In this document: one piece after another, positions 1-11,194 of the stretch
Layout: each line of letters opens with the position of its first letter
Position numbering within the stretch: position 1 is the stretch's first letter
Assembly (NCBI GenBank): GCA_027186245.1
Contig: CP114486.1
Location: 6,229,501 to 6,293,500 of the forward strand
Source: Coriaria nepalensis
Taxonomy: Eukaryota; Streptophyta; Magnoliopsida; Cucurbitales; Coriariaceae
Length of the DNA stretch: 64,000 nucleotides
Direction: 5' to 3'
Program-made: the position numbers and the translations under genes
Notes under the pieces: generated by a model
Database searches by the model: none
What the model was told of the DNA's origin: nothing
Seen by the model: the letters and a program-made list of their open reading frames with translations, nothing else

Positions 1-1201
1 CCTTCATGGTAACTTAGAAGAGGAGATATATATGGATATTCCCCCGGGTTTCAAGGGAAATCTAGGCAGCAACAAAGTATGCAAATTGAAGAAAGCATTG
101 TATGGTCTCAAGCAATCGCCGAGGGCCTGGTTTGGGAGATTTGCAAAGGTTATGTTGGACATGAGGAACAAACAGAGTCAGGGAGATCATACACTCTTAA
201 TAAAACATTCGGATGTAGGGGGAGTCACAGCCCTTTTGGTTTATGTCATTGATATAATTGGAACATGTAATGATGCAAAGGAGAAGGAAGTCTTAAGGAG
301 ATGTTTGGTGAGAGAGTTTGAAATAAAAGAGCTCGGAAGATTGAAGCACTTCCTAGGAATCAAAGTAGCCCATTCCAGAGAAGGCATTTTTATTTCACAA
401 CAAAAATATGTGACTTATCTCTTAAGGGATACAGGGAAGTTAGCGTGTAAGCCTGTTTCCACACCAATTGATCCGAATCATAAACTAGGAGAGGCACATG
501 AAGATCCAGCTGTGGATAGGAAATCGTATGAGAGACTGGTGGGAAAGCTCATATATCTTGCTCACACAAGGCCAGACATTGCATATGTTGTGAGTGTGGT
601 TAGCTAATTCATGCATAGCCCGAGAGAAGTTCACCTACAAGCACTCTACGACAGGATATTGCACTACATAAAGGGTAATCCTGGTAAGGGATTTCTATTT
701 AAAATGAATATTGGGTTAGTTCTTGAGGCATACACCGATGCAGATTATGCAAGTTCTCTCATTGATAGACGATCCACTATGGGTTATTGCAATTTTCTTG
801 GGGGTAACCTTGTAACATGGTGGGGTAAGAAGCAGAATGTAGTAGCTAGATCAACTGCGAAGGCAGAATTCAGGGTAATGGCTCAAGGAAGATGTGAATT
901 ACTATGGATAAAGATCATTTTAGAAGACCTAAAGATCAAGTGGGCAGAACCAATGAGATTATTTTGTGACAACAAATCTGCCATCAATATTGCACACAAT
1001 CCTGCCCAACATGACGGAACGAAGCATATTGAGGTGGATAGACATTTTATCAAAGAAAAATTGGATATCGGATTAATTTGTAGTCCTTATGTCTCAACAA
1101 ACAGTCAATTGGCAGATGTGCTCACAAAAGGACTTAGCAACTCAGTGTTTCAAGGACTTATTTCCAAGCTGGGAATGAAAGATGCATATTCTCTAGCTTG
1201 A
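1..1201 (+). pseudogene. Ty1/copia pol fragment: reverse transcriptase C-half and RNase H
   Basis: This is the 3' part of a copia polyprotein; the 5' part lies left of the window. The reverse transcriptase part has KKALYGLKQSPRAW, then the palm motif, HFLGIKV, and a C-terminal STPIDPNHKLGE segment. RNase H follows in the same frame with EAYTDADYASS, the STAKAEF segment, CDNKSAI and a HIEVDRHFI tail, and ends at 1201. It is dead. An in-frame TAA at 605-607 sits where copia elements usually have Gln before FMHSP, so it is probably a CAA to TAA change. The catalytic YVDD reads YVID, so the first metal-binding Asp is lost. The coding end is followed at once by a purine-rich tract and an LTR, as expected for copia order. 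Confidence 0.9.
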
Positions 1202-1208
1202 AGGGGAG

Positions 1209-1467
1209 TCTTGGAAAATAGGTTGACTCTGTCAATAAGGAAAGAAACGTATGCTATTATCTCTCCTAGAATGGGGGGCTTACTGTTACGCTAGAATCAA
1301 GGATTAGTGTTTGTTAGGAATACCAGTTATGTATAGATGTGACTTAATGTTAATATTTTTTTCCTATTTTAGTTCCCTATAACCTAGTATATAGCTGCTG
1401 TAATTCTGATCAGAAGAGATATGAAAAACATTATTTTTCTACCAAACGTTTTCACTATATACTAACA
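1209..1467 (+). repeat. Copia 3' LTR
   Basis: A polypurine tract (AAGGGGAG, 1201-1208) directly follows the copia stop codon. The LTR then starts with a degenerate TCTTGG in place of TGTTGG and runs to ...CTAACA at 1467. The ends fit the TG...CA rule only loosely at the left. The right edge abuts intron sequence of the minus-strand SRF gene. The 5' LTR is outside the window, so LTR identity and a target-site duplication could not be checked. Confidence 0.6.
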
Positions 1468-1544
1468 GGGGTATATAAGGATGCAAAATATGTTCACGAA
1501 AGGATATAAGATGATATTATAAAAAATAATTGATAAATAAAGAC

Positions 1545-4500
1545 CTGATTTGCAGAGCCATATGATAGTAGAGGAGCTAAACCACAGTCCGATACACGTA
1601 CTTTAAGCTCATCATCAAGGAGAAGATTACCAGATTTAAGGTTCCGGTGCATAACAGGTGGATTACAGACCTCATGCAAATACCTTCATCACAAAAAGAG
1701 AGAATTTTATTTACCCTTCAAAAGAATCTCTACAGCAAAATCAGTTCAAAAAAATTGTCTCTAAGATAAACATCCTTCTAATAGAGCACTATTTACTTCT
1801 TTTTCTCACATAAAATGGGAGAAGAGTTTTCATATTATATTTATATGCAGCTTGATGACTTACTCTAGGGCTCTTGCAACTCCGAGGGCAGCCCTTATGC
1901 GCGTATTCCATGAAAGTTTCCTATGAATCCCTTCATCCATGTGTAGTGCATCAAAAAGTGTCCCATTTTCACAGTACTCATAAACAAGAAGGCGTTGACC
2001 ATGCTCAAAACAGTAACCAACAAGCTCCACTACGTTAGTATGGTGGATTTTGGAGATGTTAGATACTAGTTCTAGAAATTCCTCATCACTTTGCTGTCTC
2101 GAGGCTGTGGTATCCAGTTTCTTCACTGCCAACAGCTGAGAGAAAAAAAAAATCAACAACAAGAGAGAACTATTATTAATTAAAGGTTGGGATTGTAAAG
2201 GAAGGCCATCATTCAAGACAAAACTAAAATGTGGACCCTATAAACTGGATTGTAGACCCAAAACTCAATAAAGAATACCTTTCCACTTGGAAGTTCGGCT
2301 TTATAAACGCTACCAAGCATGCCTGTTCCAATAAAATTCTCCTGAGAGAAACTGTTTGTGTACAATTGAAGGGTTGCAATGGAGAAAATTTCTCTACAGC
2401 TTGAGTTTACAATTTTGGTAGGGCGTCTACTAGTGGGTGTTGGGGCAGTCAATTTCAAATTTACAGGCTTTTCAACTAGAAAGGGAGGAAGAGGAGGTGG
2501 TGGCGGCAAGAAATTATCATCCGTGCTTGAAGTATCCATTATCTCATGATCTTTCCTATGCGGCGAACTAGCTGATGCTATTACTCTCTCATCTCTCTCT
2601 TGCTTGTCTTGCAATTTTGGAGTGAAATTTGTTCTTCCATTATGCATTCCCAATTTGTCTACTGGTTTCAGGATAGTCTCCTTTGGTTCTCCTACAAAAA
2701 AAAAATAAAAAAATAAAAAAATGTTTTACAGAAAAGGTAATACAATCTGATCCGGTGTTATAAGTTTTAAAATTTGTCTCTTTGGAAACACTTCTATAGT
2801 GGAGTTTAAGTTGAATTGAACTGTTTACTAAATCCAATCCGGTGTTTTGAAGCAAATATTGGCATGATGGAATTCCACGATTTAGAATTAAACTATAAAT
2901 GAGGTCTTCATAATAATCACAATTACCAGGTCGGGAAAGAAAAAAGAAAGTGGGACCCACTACATTGTTTCCAAGTGAATATTAGCCTCCAAAGACAAGA
3001 ACTCAATTTCAAATGGATCAACTTCCTAACTCTTGGGATTTCGAAATGGGATAGATATCAGTTCACAATACCAAAAAAAAAAATTGGTAATAAACAAGTT
3101 ACCTTTTTCTATGTCATTCGTTCCCTGAGGTGGGTCTACTTCACTATAGTTAGACTTCTCTGTAGAGCTATTAAACACACCATTTTCGTATCTCTTAGCA
3201 TTTTTCCTTTCTTTTCTCCCAATCAAGTATCTTGACGCACAAAGACAGAGTACTAGTGCAATTACTATCACCACCCCTATAATAGCAATCCAAGTGATCT
3301 TACTTGCTGTAAAAAAATTATTAGATCCATTCGATTTCAGAGTTTCAGAGCCAGATGGTCCTATTGCCCATATCGATGCAGGTGGTTTTGCTGAAGTGAA
3401 GGGGCCAGTTGTCCCAGCAAGAGGTGAAGGAGATGGTGCTGTGGGAGTTGGAATTATAGTAGTATTAAATGGATTTCCATCTTTTCTGTACATTAGATAC
3501 CAGCAAAAGAACAAAAGGGTTAGTGGAAAATTTTAAAAAATATATTAATATTAATATTAATAAATAAAAAACTAGATCAGTCTGGTGGGAGGCCCTATGA
3601 TCCTTCCATTTAGATACACCATGTTATTTGTTATCATTTTTTGGGGAGAAAAATTAAAGATTTCCCACTTTGCTGTTTCATAATGGTGAATATTGAATAC
3701 TATGTGATTTTTTGAAGATGCAACAAATTAATTTATGGAATGTTTACCTGAATTTTGGGCTGATTTTGACAAAGCATAACAAAGGATTCATCTTTAAGAA
3801 TAAATTTATGTTCAAAGCATAACAAAGGATTCATTTTTAAAAATAAATTTATGTTCCCGGGGAAATAATCCATACTATTTGTCGGATAGATTCGTTGCAA
3901 GCCTCATGGTTAGGAAAAGAAATGAAATGATTTATGAGATTTTTCATGTCCCAAGCCAAGATATAGTATATAAGTGTTATCAATTTAAGAAGAGTTTCTG
4001 GCCTTTCCATTCACCTGAAATTTGGAATAGTCAATAACTTTGGAGGTATAGGCCCGGAAAATAGATTGTTCTCTATGTTCCTGTGTAAAAAGTAAAGCAA
4101 TAAGTTTTAAGAACTATGATTTACTGCTCTTAACCTCAAACTTCAAACAAGACAGATAGTATAGGAAAATTTCAAGGCATTGAGGATGGAAGAAGAGTAC
4201 AGATCGGTAATTGGAAGAGCCTGCAACACATCAAGGGTTCCTGAAAGTTGATTGTTCTGCAAGTGTCTGTATGCCCTCAAAAATAAATAAATGAAAACTT
4301 ATAATCAAACATTGGCAATGTAAAGAGGAAGATAGAGGAGCGGAATCATTGCACACACAATAATATAGACGGGGTTTGGTTTTAAGCCTAAGTTCACCAA
4401 CAAAGAAGGAAAGAGAATTCCACATATAATGAAGAACTATCTACAAAAAAAAGGTGAAGCTCTCCAAACTATAAGTCCCATCCAGTACAGGTTGAAGTGC

Positions 4501-6506
4501 ACGTACATAAAAATTAGTATTAAGAGAAGTACAGAGAAAATTGCTCACAATGTAGAAAGTGATGACAAACTTCCCATTGAGGGAGGGAGCTGACTAGTCA
4601 AATTGTTTCCCGAAATGTCCCTGCAATATGATACAATCTCATTATAAGAAGACAGACAAGAGGATCAAGATTCTGAAGAAAAAAAGGAGAGAGAGAAACT
4701 TACAGGTTTGTCAGACCACTAAGCAGCTGAAATGCATCTGGTATTCCACCAGTTAGAAGGTTATTGTTCAACGACCTCATAGAAAATCAAGGGAGAAATC
4801 AATATAGGAAAAATATTACAACTTAACCAACTCAGAAATATGGTCCTGAAACAAGAATTCTCTGACTACAAACTTCTTAAAGGTCCGATTTTAGAACCGG
4901 CAAAGAACCTTAACTGCTTCAGCTAGTGCATTGACTAAAAGAAAATTAAATGGAAAAAACCATGCATAAACTGGTAAAGTAAAATGTATACAAAAAGGAA
5001 TTAGGTAACAAATTCAAACAGGCAAAAAATTGGGGGGGGGGGGGGGGGGGGGAACACAAAAAAAAAAAAAAAAAGGGAATCAAACATACAAGTTTCTTAG
5101 GGTAGCGGGCAATACGATTGGAAAACTCCCTCCAATATGGTTATTGCTAAGATCTCTGCTCAACAAAACAGAAGAGAGTAAGCTCAAATAAAATCAACAG
5201 ATGATAAAAGATAGCAATATAATGAGTATGAACTCTGATGGTCCTCTCCAAATTTTCTCACTCGTTCAATCAACAATCCGAACCTTAATTTGACTAGTCC
5301 ACAGATCATATAACTTAGATTGACAATTTCTTTAAGCATCAGATCTAAGAAGCTGTTTGGGAAAGATTAAGAGTTAAGAATGATTATTTCTTCCAAATAA
5401 ACTGATTTGGTGCATGGAGAAAATAACAGTAAGAAGATCCTTCTATGAACTTATTCTTAAGCAGCAAAAGTGTTTATTTTGAACCGAACAACCAACATAC
5501 CAAAGCGTCCTTGTCTCTCTCCTACCCAGTAAATATTAATTAGCATCCCTCTAGGTGCTTTCATGGTTTTTATTTATTTTTTATTTTTCTTTTGTCTTTT
5601 AGCTCACACTTTCACCAACATTTTTCCATGAGCCAAGCAAGACAAGCTATTTCTCCTTTGCAGTATGTGTGTTTAAACATAGTCATTAAAATAAAAAGGG
5701 GCTTACATTTCCATTATCGATTCAAATGATCCAAAAGTATCACCAAGTTGCCCCCCAGAATTTGTTCCGCTTAGTCTTCTGTTAAACCAAGTTCAAAATA
5801 GCTCATTAATTGTGAAATAGATTATGAGATCGATTGATTAGGAGAGTGAAGGTGACCTGGTTTTTTAAAACTTACATTGCTGTTATATTTGTGAAAACAC
5901 ACTCAACTCCTTGCCACTTTTCTCCACAGGGATCGCCTCCAACCAGGATCCAACCAGTAAGAGGAGGATAGCCTAGAGCTACAAATAAGGCATTCACTGC
6001 CGCAACTGGAAAAGAAGATAAACCGAAACAACTAAATGCATTAAAGTGGCTCAAGCCTCCAGGAATATAATATTACTTAGCTTACAATGACAATAATTGG
6101 AAGTATCAATATAAAATGGTAATCGACATAATATATCTTGTTTAAGTCAAGATCACAGTAATTAGTAGCATCAATGTAATACTCCTAGGAAACAAAATAG
6201 AACAAACACAACCAGTTTCTGAAAACTGATACAAAATAAAGAAAAAAACAAAAGAAAGAGAAGTAAGAACCTCAGAATTACATTGGGGACAGATTGGGGA
6301 CAGAAAATCACCATGAATAATCATGAACTTGAAAATGCTAAAAAAGAAAAAAAAGAGAGAAAAAAACACTTGCAATTATAGAAAACATTTGTCTTACCAT
6401 CACGAAGATCAGTGTCCGCAGAGGAAAATGGCATCTTGTAAGAAATCAACATCAAACCAATCAAAACCCACATATGTATTAATAATGGCCGATTAATATA
6501 ACTCAT
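1545..6506 (-). CDS. STRUBBELIG-RECEPTOR FAMILY leucine-rich-repeat receptor-like kinase, 3' end outside window
   Basis: Twelve exons on the minus strand: 6398-6506, 5876-6005, 5707-5778, 5090-5155, 4704-4775, 4549-4620, 4201-4266, 4015-4080, 3103-3485, 2279-2691, 1864-2135, 1545-1683. All phases agree and sum to 620 codons. Order: signal peptide (about residues 8-30), an N-terminal cap with GGDPCGEKWQGV, six LRR exons of 66-72 bases, a Pro/Ser/Thr-rich outer stretch, a TM helix (KITWIAIIGVVIVIALVL), a juxtamembrane PPPPPLPP run, and a kinase domain up to the activation segment. The kinase is atypical: the glycine loop and AVKK lysine are present, but the catalytic loop is HRNLKSGN (HRN, not HRD) and DFG is DCG. 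This matches the SUB/SRF family, which acts at the plasma membrane in organ development and does not need kinase activity. An in-frame ATG at 6650 would add 48 residues; 6506 puts the signal peptide at the N-terminus. The last 100-150 residues should lie left of the copia insertion. The family member number is not assigned. Confidence 0.88.
5032..5074. repeat. Homopolymer pair G(21) and A(17) inside an SRF intron
   Basis: A run of 21 G (5032-5052) is followed five bases later by 17 A (5058-5074). In the SRF transcript this reads as U17 then C21, starting 15 bases downstream of the exon 4 donor site. Runs this long are prone to assembly and polymerase slippage, so the true length is uncertain. 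Confidence 0.9.
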
Positions 6507-6870
6507 TTTGCGAAAACAGAGCCCCTCTTCAGAAAACCCAATTTTCCCTCTGTTTTCCTTCCCTTTCTTTCTATAACAAATGATTTCTCGGAAAACAAAC
6601 CCCTTTAGTTCTGGCTGAAATCCGGATTTAGAAGAATAGAGTAGCTCCACTTGGCCACAAGTTCAAATCAAAGTCTTTAAGATACAAAGACTAGTAAGAA
6701 TAAGATGAAATTACAGAGCTAGAAGAAGAAGAGTAGAGATTTGAAAATCTAGGTAATAATGTGGCTTTGAGATGTCACTATACTGCCAGTTGCAGGAGGG
6801 AAGAGAGCTGAAGAAAAGACTGAAGAGGCAGCAGAGAGGGAAGAGAGAGGTAAAGTGGAATTTATTTTAT

Positions 6871-6878
6871 TTATATAA
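6871..6878 (-). promoter_or_regulatory. Candidate TATA box of the SRF gene
   Basis: On the minus strand the sequence reads GTTTATATAAATAA, about 370 bases upstream of the chosen ATG at 6506. It is followed by a pyrimidine-rich CT leader (about 6780-6850), typical of plant 5' UTRs. Position and composition are the only evidence. Confidence 0.4.
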
Positions 6879-6904
6879 ACGCTTTCTTTTGGAAAAGAGA
6901 AATT

Positions 6905-6959
6905 TAACAATAAATAAATAAATAATAAATAAATAAATAATAAATAATAATAATAATAA
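6905..6959. repeat. AT-rich microsatellite (TAAA/TAA)n
   Basis: Interspersed TAAA and TAA units fill this stretch just upstream of the SRF TATA candidate. No other content is seen between here and about 7500. Confidence 0.85.
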
Positions 6960-7159
6960 GAGAGAAAGAGCGGAGACGTAACGTATATTTGAATTTTTTT
7001 TTTTTTTTAATTTTAATTTTGATTGTTGGATTATTCTTTCTCAACAGTCGGAAACGGTAATGGAGTGCGGATTTGAACGATGACGTGGGCCCCACATCTT
7101 GGACCGTATGGTCCATTTTCACTGTATATTTCAGTTCTTCTAGATTCTCGTCCATCCTG

Positions 7160-7519
7160 TGTTAGGGCTCTCACGCTACGTTTTCGCGTTCATTAATAAC
7201 AAATGGTTGCCTCATCTGTTAAGTAGAAATTGATCTATTTTGCTACTATTAAGTTCATCCTAGTGTGGTCTCTGCTTTACCAGACATGTTTAAATTTCTG
7301 AATCTGTTTTGATGTTACAAGAGTACTTGCCGATGTTATGAAAGAGTGATAGTAGTAAGTCCAAAGTCTGCTTAGAGGAACCGTGTATATAGTATAGTAT
7401 ATGCTTTACCTAATCGTCTACGTAAACTATTATGATTCATCTCATTAGTCTATGATGTAGATGCCACTATAGCAAATCGATGACTTTGTAGATGAGAGAA
7501 GCTATGGACACCACATTTG
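7160..7519. other. No gene seen
   Basis: AT-rich intergenic DNA between the SRF promoter and the first Harbinger remnant. No coding signal or clear repeat was recognised. Confidence 0.6.
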
Positions 7520-8590
7520 GAGATGGTTTTACTTGACATTATGCTTCATGAGATGGCACAATAGAATATGGTCGATGGCGTATTTCCTAAGCAGGTATGG
7601 ACACTGATCCGTACAATTTTTAACACTAAGTTGATCCACCATTTTAATCTAAAGCAAATGAAATTCAGGCTACAACACTTGAAGCAAATGCACGACACAT
7701 GTGCGACACATGTGCTTCGCTCCTTACCGAGACAGGTGTTATTCTCACATATGAACACTGGCAGACCCACATACAGGTATTCTAATCTCTTCTAAATTTT
7801 GATGCCATACTTGTCTACGGTTTTTCAACTTTACTGATTAATATTTAAATTAATTTTTGCATAAGAACAAGCAGTATAACCAGTTTCCCAAGAAGGGGTG
7901 TCCACACTATAATAAGCTTGAAATTCTATATCGGAAAATATCAGCATCCGGCAATCTCTGACACTCATCCAGTCACCTACCTCTTGATAAAGAGGCGAGC
8001 ATGATATGATTGAGGATTTCACTAACTCGACCAATCATTTCACCGTTGGATCGCAACCAACACAATTGGACGATGAGTTCGTTCAGTCGCTAGACAATGT
8101 TGATGGCCTCATTGGTATGGGTTCCGCTGTCGGGCATAACGTTGAAGAGCTGATGATTTCCCGGGCTGATATGGCGGCTACATATGGGTATACTCTGGCA
8201 TATACTGCACCACTGTCACGGTTCCCATTCCTCTACGTGGTACCACCTAACTAGTAACGGATCAAATGCAGCTTCATATCCAAGTGAACGGGAAGGTGGA
8301 CTCGAGAGGAAGGGTAAGAACACCCGTCCTTTGCAGCTTACAGATTACTTTGAAAGGGTAAGAACACCCGTCCTTTGCAGCTTACAGATTACTTTGAAAG
8401 GGTAAGAACACCCGTCCTTTGCAGCTTACAGATTACTTTGAAACATTTGTTGAAGGATCGACTCGAAAAGAAAATAGTCTAGAAAAGCTTGAGGAAGCGA
8501 AGGTGGCATTCTATAACAAGGTGGGGAGAAACTCTGTGGAATATTCATGGTCGGGTGTTAGTCAACCACCAAAGAAAGAGTATACTTGTA
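7520..8590 (+). pseudogene. PIF/Harbinger ORF1-like Myb/SANT-domain protein, decayed
   Basis: Translation shows the layout of the plant Myb/SANT-like family often paired with Harbinger transposases. It begins LLDIMLHEMAQ, has a stop at 7563-7565, then NMVDGVFPKQVW, FNTKLIHHF and QMKFRLQHLKQM. A second segment after a one-base frame change reads LLTETGVILTYEHWQTHIQ. After an apparent intron or deletion the FPKKGCPHYNKLEILY motif appears (about 7880-7940). A weaker C-terminal stretch (8006-8254) holds a Q-L-D-D-E-F-rich region, and the segment at 8470-8583 contains SLEKLEEAKVAF. In intact families this protein binds DNA and helps import the transposase. Here it is non-functional. The assignment rests on motif pattern rather than a search. 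Confidence 0.6.
8312..8443. repeat. Tandem repeat, 3 copies of 44 bp
   Basis: Three apparently perfect copies start at 8312, 8356 and 8400, each beginning GGGTAAGAACACCCGTCC. They lie inside the C-terminal part of the Harbinger ORF1 remnant. The period is not a multiple of three, so the expansion breaks the frame. Confidence 0.95.
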
Positions 8591-8786
8591 ACGTCCCTTC
8601 TACTGTCTCCATTACTTATCGAAATCTTTTATGAAAAATAGTTATTTTTTTTAATTAAATATAATAATACTTTTACTATAATACAAAATTAAGCCATATA
8701 TGATTTTTGATGAATAAAATAATAATATTTTTATTACAATACAAAATTGACCCATATGTGATTATCGACTCATTCATGTGCATGCT

Positions 8787-9046
8787 CTTAGCACATCTTC
8801 TAATAATGGTTTTCTATAGATATGTACCTCAAACACGTCTTATATTGTTATCTATAGATGCATACCTCAAACATGTCTTACATTATTATCTACAAATACG
8901 TACCCCAAACACATCTTACATTGTTATCTACAGATGCGTACCTTAAACACGTCTTATACTGTTATCTACATATGCATATCATAGGCACATCTTACACTAT
9001 TATCTACATATTTATACTTCGGGCACGTCTTACACTGTTCTCTGAG
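8787..9046. repeat. Minisatellite, about 7 copies of 38 bp
   Basis: Units start at 8825, 8863, 8901, 8939, 8977 and 9015, with a degenerate first unit near 8787. Spacing is exactly 38 bases. The core reads TACCTCAAACACGTCTTA, followed by TTGTTATCTA. Copies differ by a few substitutions, so the array is not recent. The open frames crossing it are by-products of the repeat. Confidence 0.93.
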
Positions 9047-10197
9047 AGGTCGGTAACACACTAAAACTTATTATGAATATAAAGCATGAAAGTATATCAA
9101 CTATAACTTTACAGAAAATCCAATATAACTAGTAGGGGCGTCACCTAGCTAACTTGCAAACTCTTTCGTAAAAATATAGAAATTTGAACTTTCTTAAAAA
9201 CGCGGTTTAAATTTATCTTGGAAGCGATATTAAAAGAAAGCATAATACATTGTATATATATATATATATTTACACAATAATATTTATAACTATATTAATA
9301 AAACAAAATACGACTTTTAGAAGCTTCTCAAAATGCATGAAAAGACCTTTCTAAAATTACATTATTAAACTTTCATGTCTCCTCGTAGGTTGAGCCATAT
9401 GTACTCTACATTAGGTCGATCACATTTCATTCACCCAGTCAAGAAACTACTGACTTTCCTTTTTTATGTTCACCTACAATATAAGCAACTACTATGAACT
9501 AAAAATCTCAGTAAATAAAGATTTTATCTCACATGTATAAAATATATTCAAATAATTTCTAAAATAACTCATTTGAATAGTTTTGCAAATTCTTATAAAT
9601 CTTTCTATGCAAATGAGATGTTTTTTCTACTACTATGGGCTCTGAGGATATTGCCACCAGCACTACTGTGATTTATGGTCCTTTGTGACCAAAATATCTG
9701 AGATCAGCAACTCCGCTCAATCCGCCCTAATCAGGCAGCGCCTCACTATAATATTGTGTTTATTTCATGTCAAGTATCACATTAATCACTTTAAAAACAT
9801 AACATTTCTCTTTGCTGTTTTTGCGTAAAAAATGATGGTGCATTCAATTTTTTTTGGAAAAGGTACATATTCAAATAATATAAATTCAATCCCAAGATGC
9901 TTTATAAAATGTAACACCACACAATCAACTCAATGCTCAGCATGCTATGTTGCATTCATATCAATATTATAAATCTCAAGCTCAACAAATAGTGAAAATA
10001 CTTGTATTGTAGATGAGATTTTACTTACTTGTCGTATGTCTTATCTTGGTAAGAGCTTACTGCAAATCCTACAGGTTTGAAGCAACTCCCAACCTATCCA
10101 AATATGTGTTTATCTTAGTACAAACTTGATTCTCAATTCTACTTAACACACATAATTTAACTTAAGGTGTCGAAAAACTTTGTTGTTGTTACAGCAG
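9047..10197. other. No gene seen
   Basis: AT-rich DNA with a short (TA)n run near 9253-9270. No coding similarity was recognised. Confidence 0.6.
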
Positions 10198-10420
10198 GCG
10201 TCGCCCCATCGACCACATCGACTCGTCAACCCCGTCGACCTATTGGGTACTTTGGATACTAGAGGTGTCGAGGTGTCAAGTCATCGACCCATCGACCCGT
10301 TGACCTTGTTAAGTATTTTACTCACTAAAGGTGTTGAGGTATCGAGCCGTAGACTCGTCGACTCCATTGACCCTTCGAGTATTTTACTCACTAAAGGCGT
10401 TGAGGTGTCGAGCCATCGCC
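10198..10420. repeat. Tandem repeat, about 3 copies of 66 bp
   Basis: GGTGTCGAGG-like anchors occur at 10264, 10330 and 10396, exactly 66 bases apart, each followed by TCGACCC-rich sequence. Because 66 is a multiple of three, a 103-codon frame stays open with a 22-residue repeat (core TKGVEVSS). I see no start context, domain or gene model, so I list it as a repeat. Similar TTCGACC-rich text occurs near 42.2-42.6 kb. Confidence 0.85.
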
Positions 10421-10987
10421 GAGTCAATTACGTCAACTCTACACTTAATTTTGACGTCTTTAAAATCTCGTTAACTAATTATGACGCCTAAACCTCGATC
10501 GTGTATTTATTTCTTATACTCTATCCATTCTACTCTCATTTTTGATCTATTATACATAAACAAAAGATTTCGAGTACAAGGTCAGTGACGATTCTTACCA
10601 GAAATCGCTCTTGACTGGTATACTCTGTTTTCAAAATCGCAGCCTGTGAGCTTGCGAATTCCTGTTTTCACCTCCACTAATTCTCGACTATAGAGGACAA
10701 AAGGAAATATGTGTTTTTCACTGGAATTTTCGCATGTGCTAGGGAGAGGTGAGCGATTTTATGACCAGCGAAACTTCTGAAATCGTGGGTGCAATATGAA
10801 GTTGCAGTTGGAGGTGTTAGCTTTGTATTTAATATATGTTATGTGTTATCTTCTCGTTGATGGCCAGTATGCATACACATCTATGATATTTTTCTGATTT
10901 CATGTTCATCGCATTCTAACTGAGCAAATGACAAAGAAGCTAGTGAAGTCACCGCTTCACGTATAGCTCTCCCTCTTTCTCTCTATA

Positions 10988-11045
10988 ATTATTCTTATTA
11001 TATTATTATTATATTATTATATTATTATTATTATATTATTATTAG
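10988..11045. repeat. ATT microsatellite
   Basis: Irregular (ATT)n and (ATTAT)n units, without a coding frame. Confidence 0.9.
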
Positions 11046-11194
11046 TCTAATAATTGTAAGACTACTTTCTTAAGATTTTTCTTTCAGTACATTTTATAAT
11101 CTTGATCGGAAATGTGACTCTACATAAGGACCTTTTAAATTTGTAATATTTAGATTACAAATTATGTCTAACTATTAAAAGTAATTAAATGAGA

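Noticed and set aside
8787..9064. A CRISPR-like array, because of regular spacing
   Set aside because: The units are contiguous 38-bp tandem copies without unique spacers, in plant DNA. This is a minisatellite.
10180..10491. A 103-codon open frame with 22-residue repeats as a protein gene
   Set aside because: It is explained by a 66-bp tandem repeat. There is no domain, promoter or supporting context.
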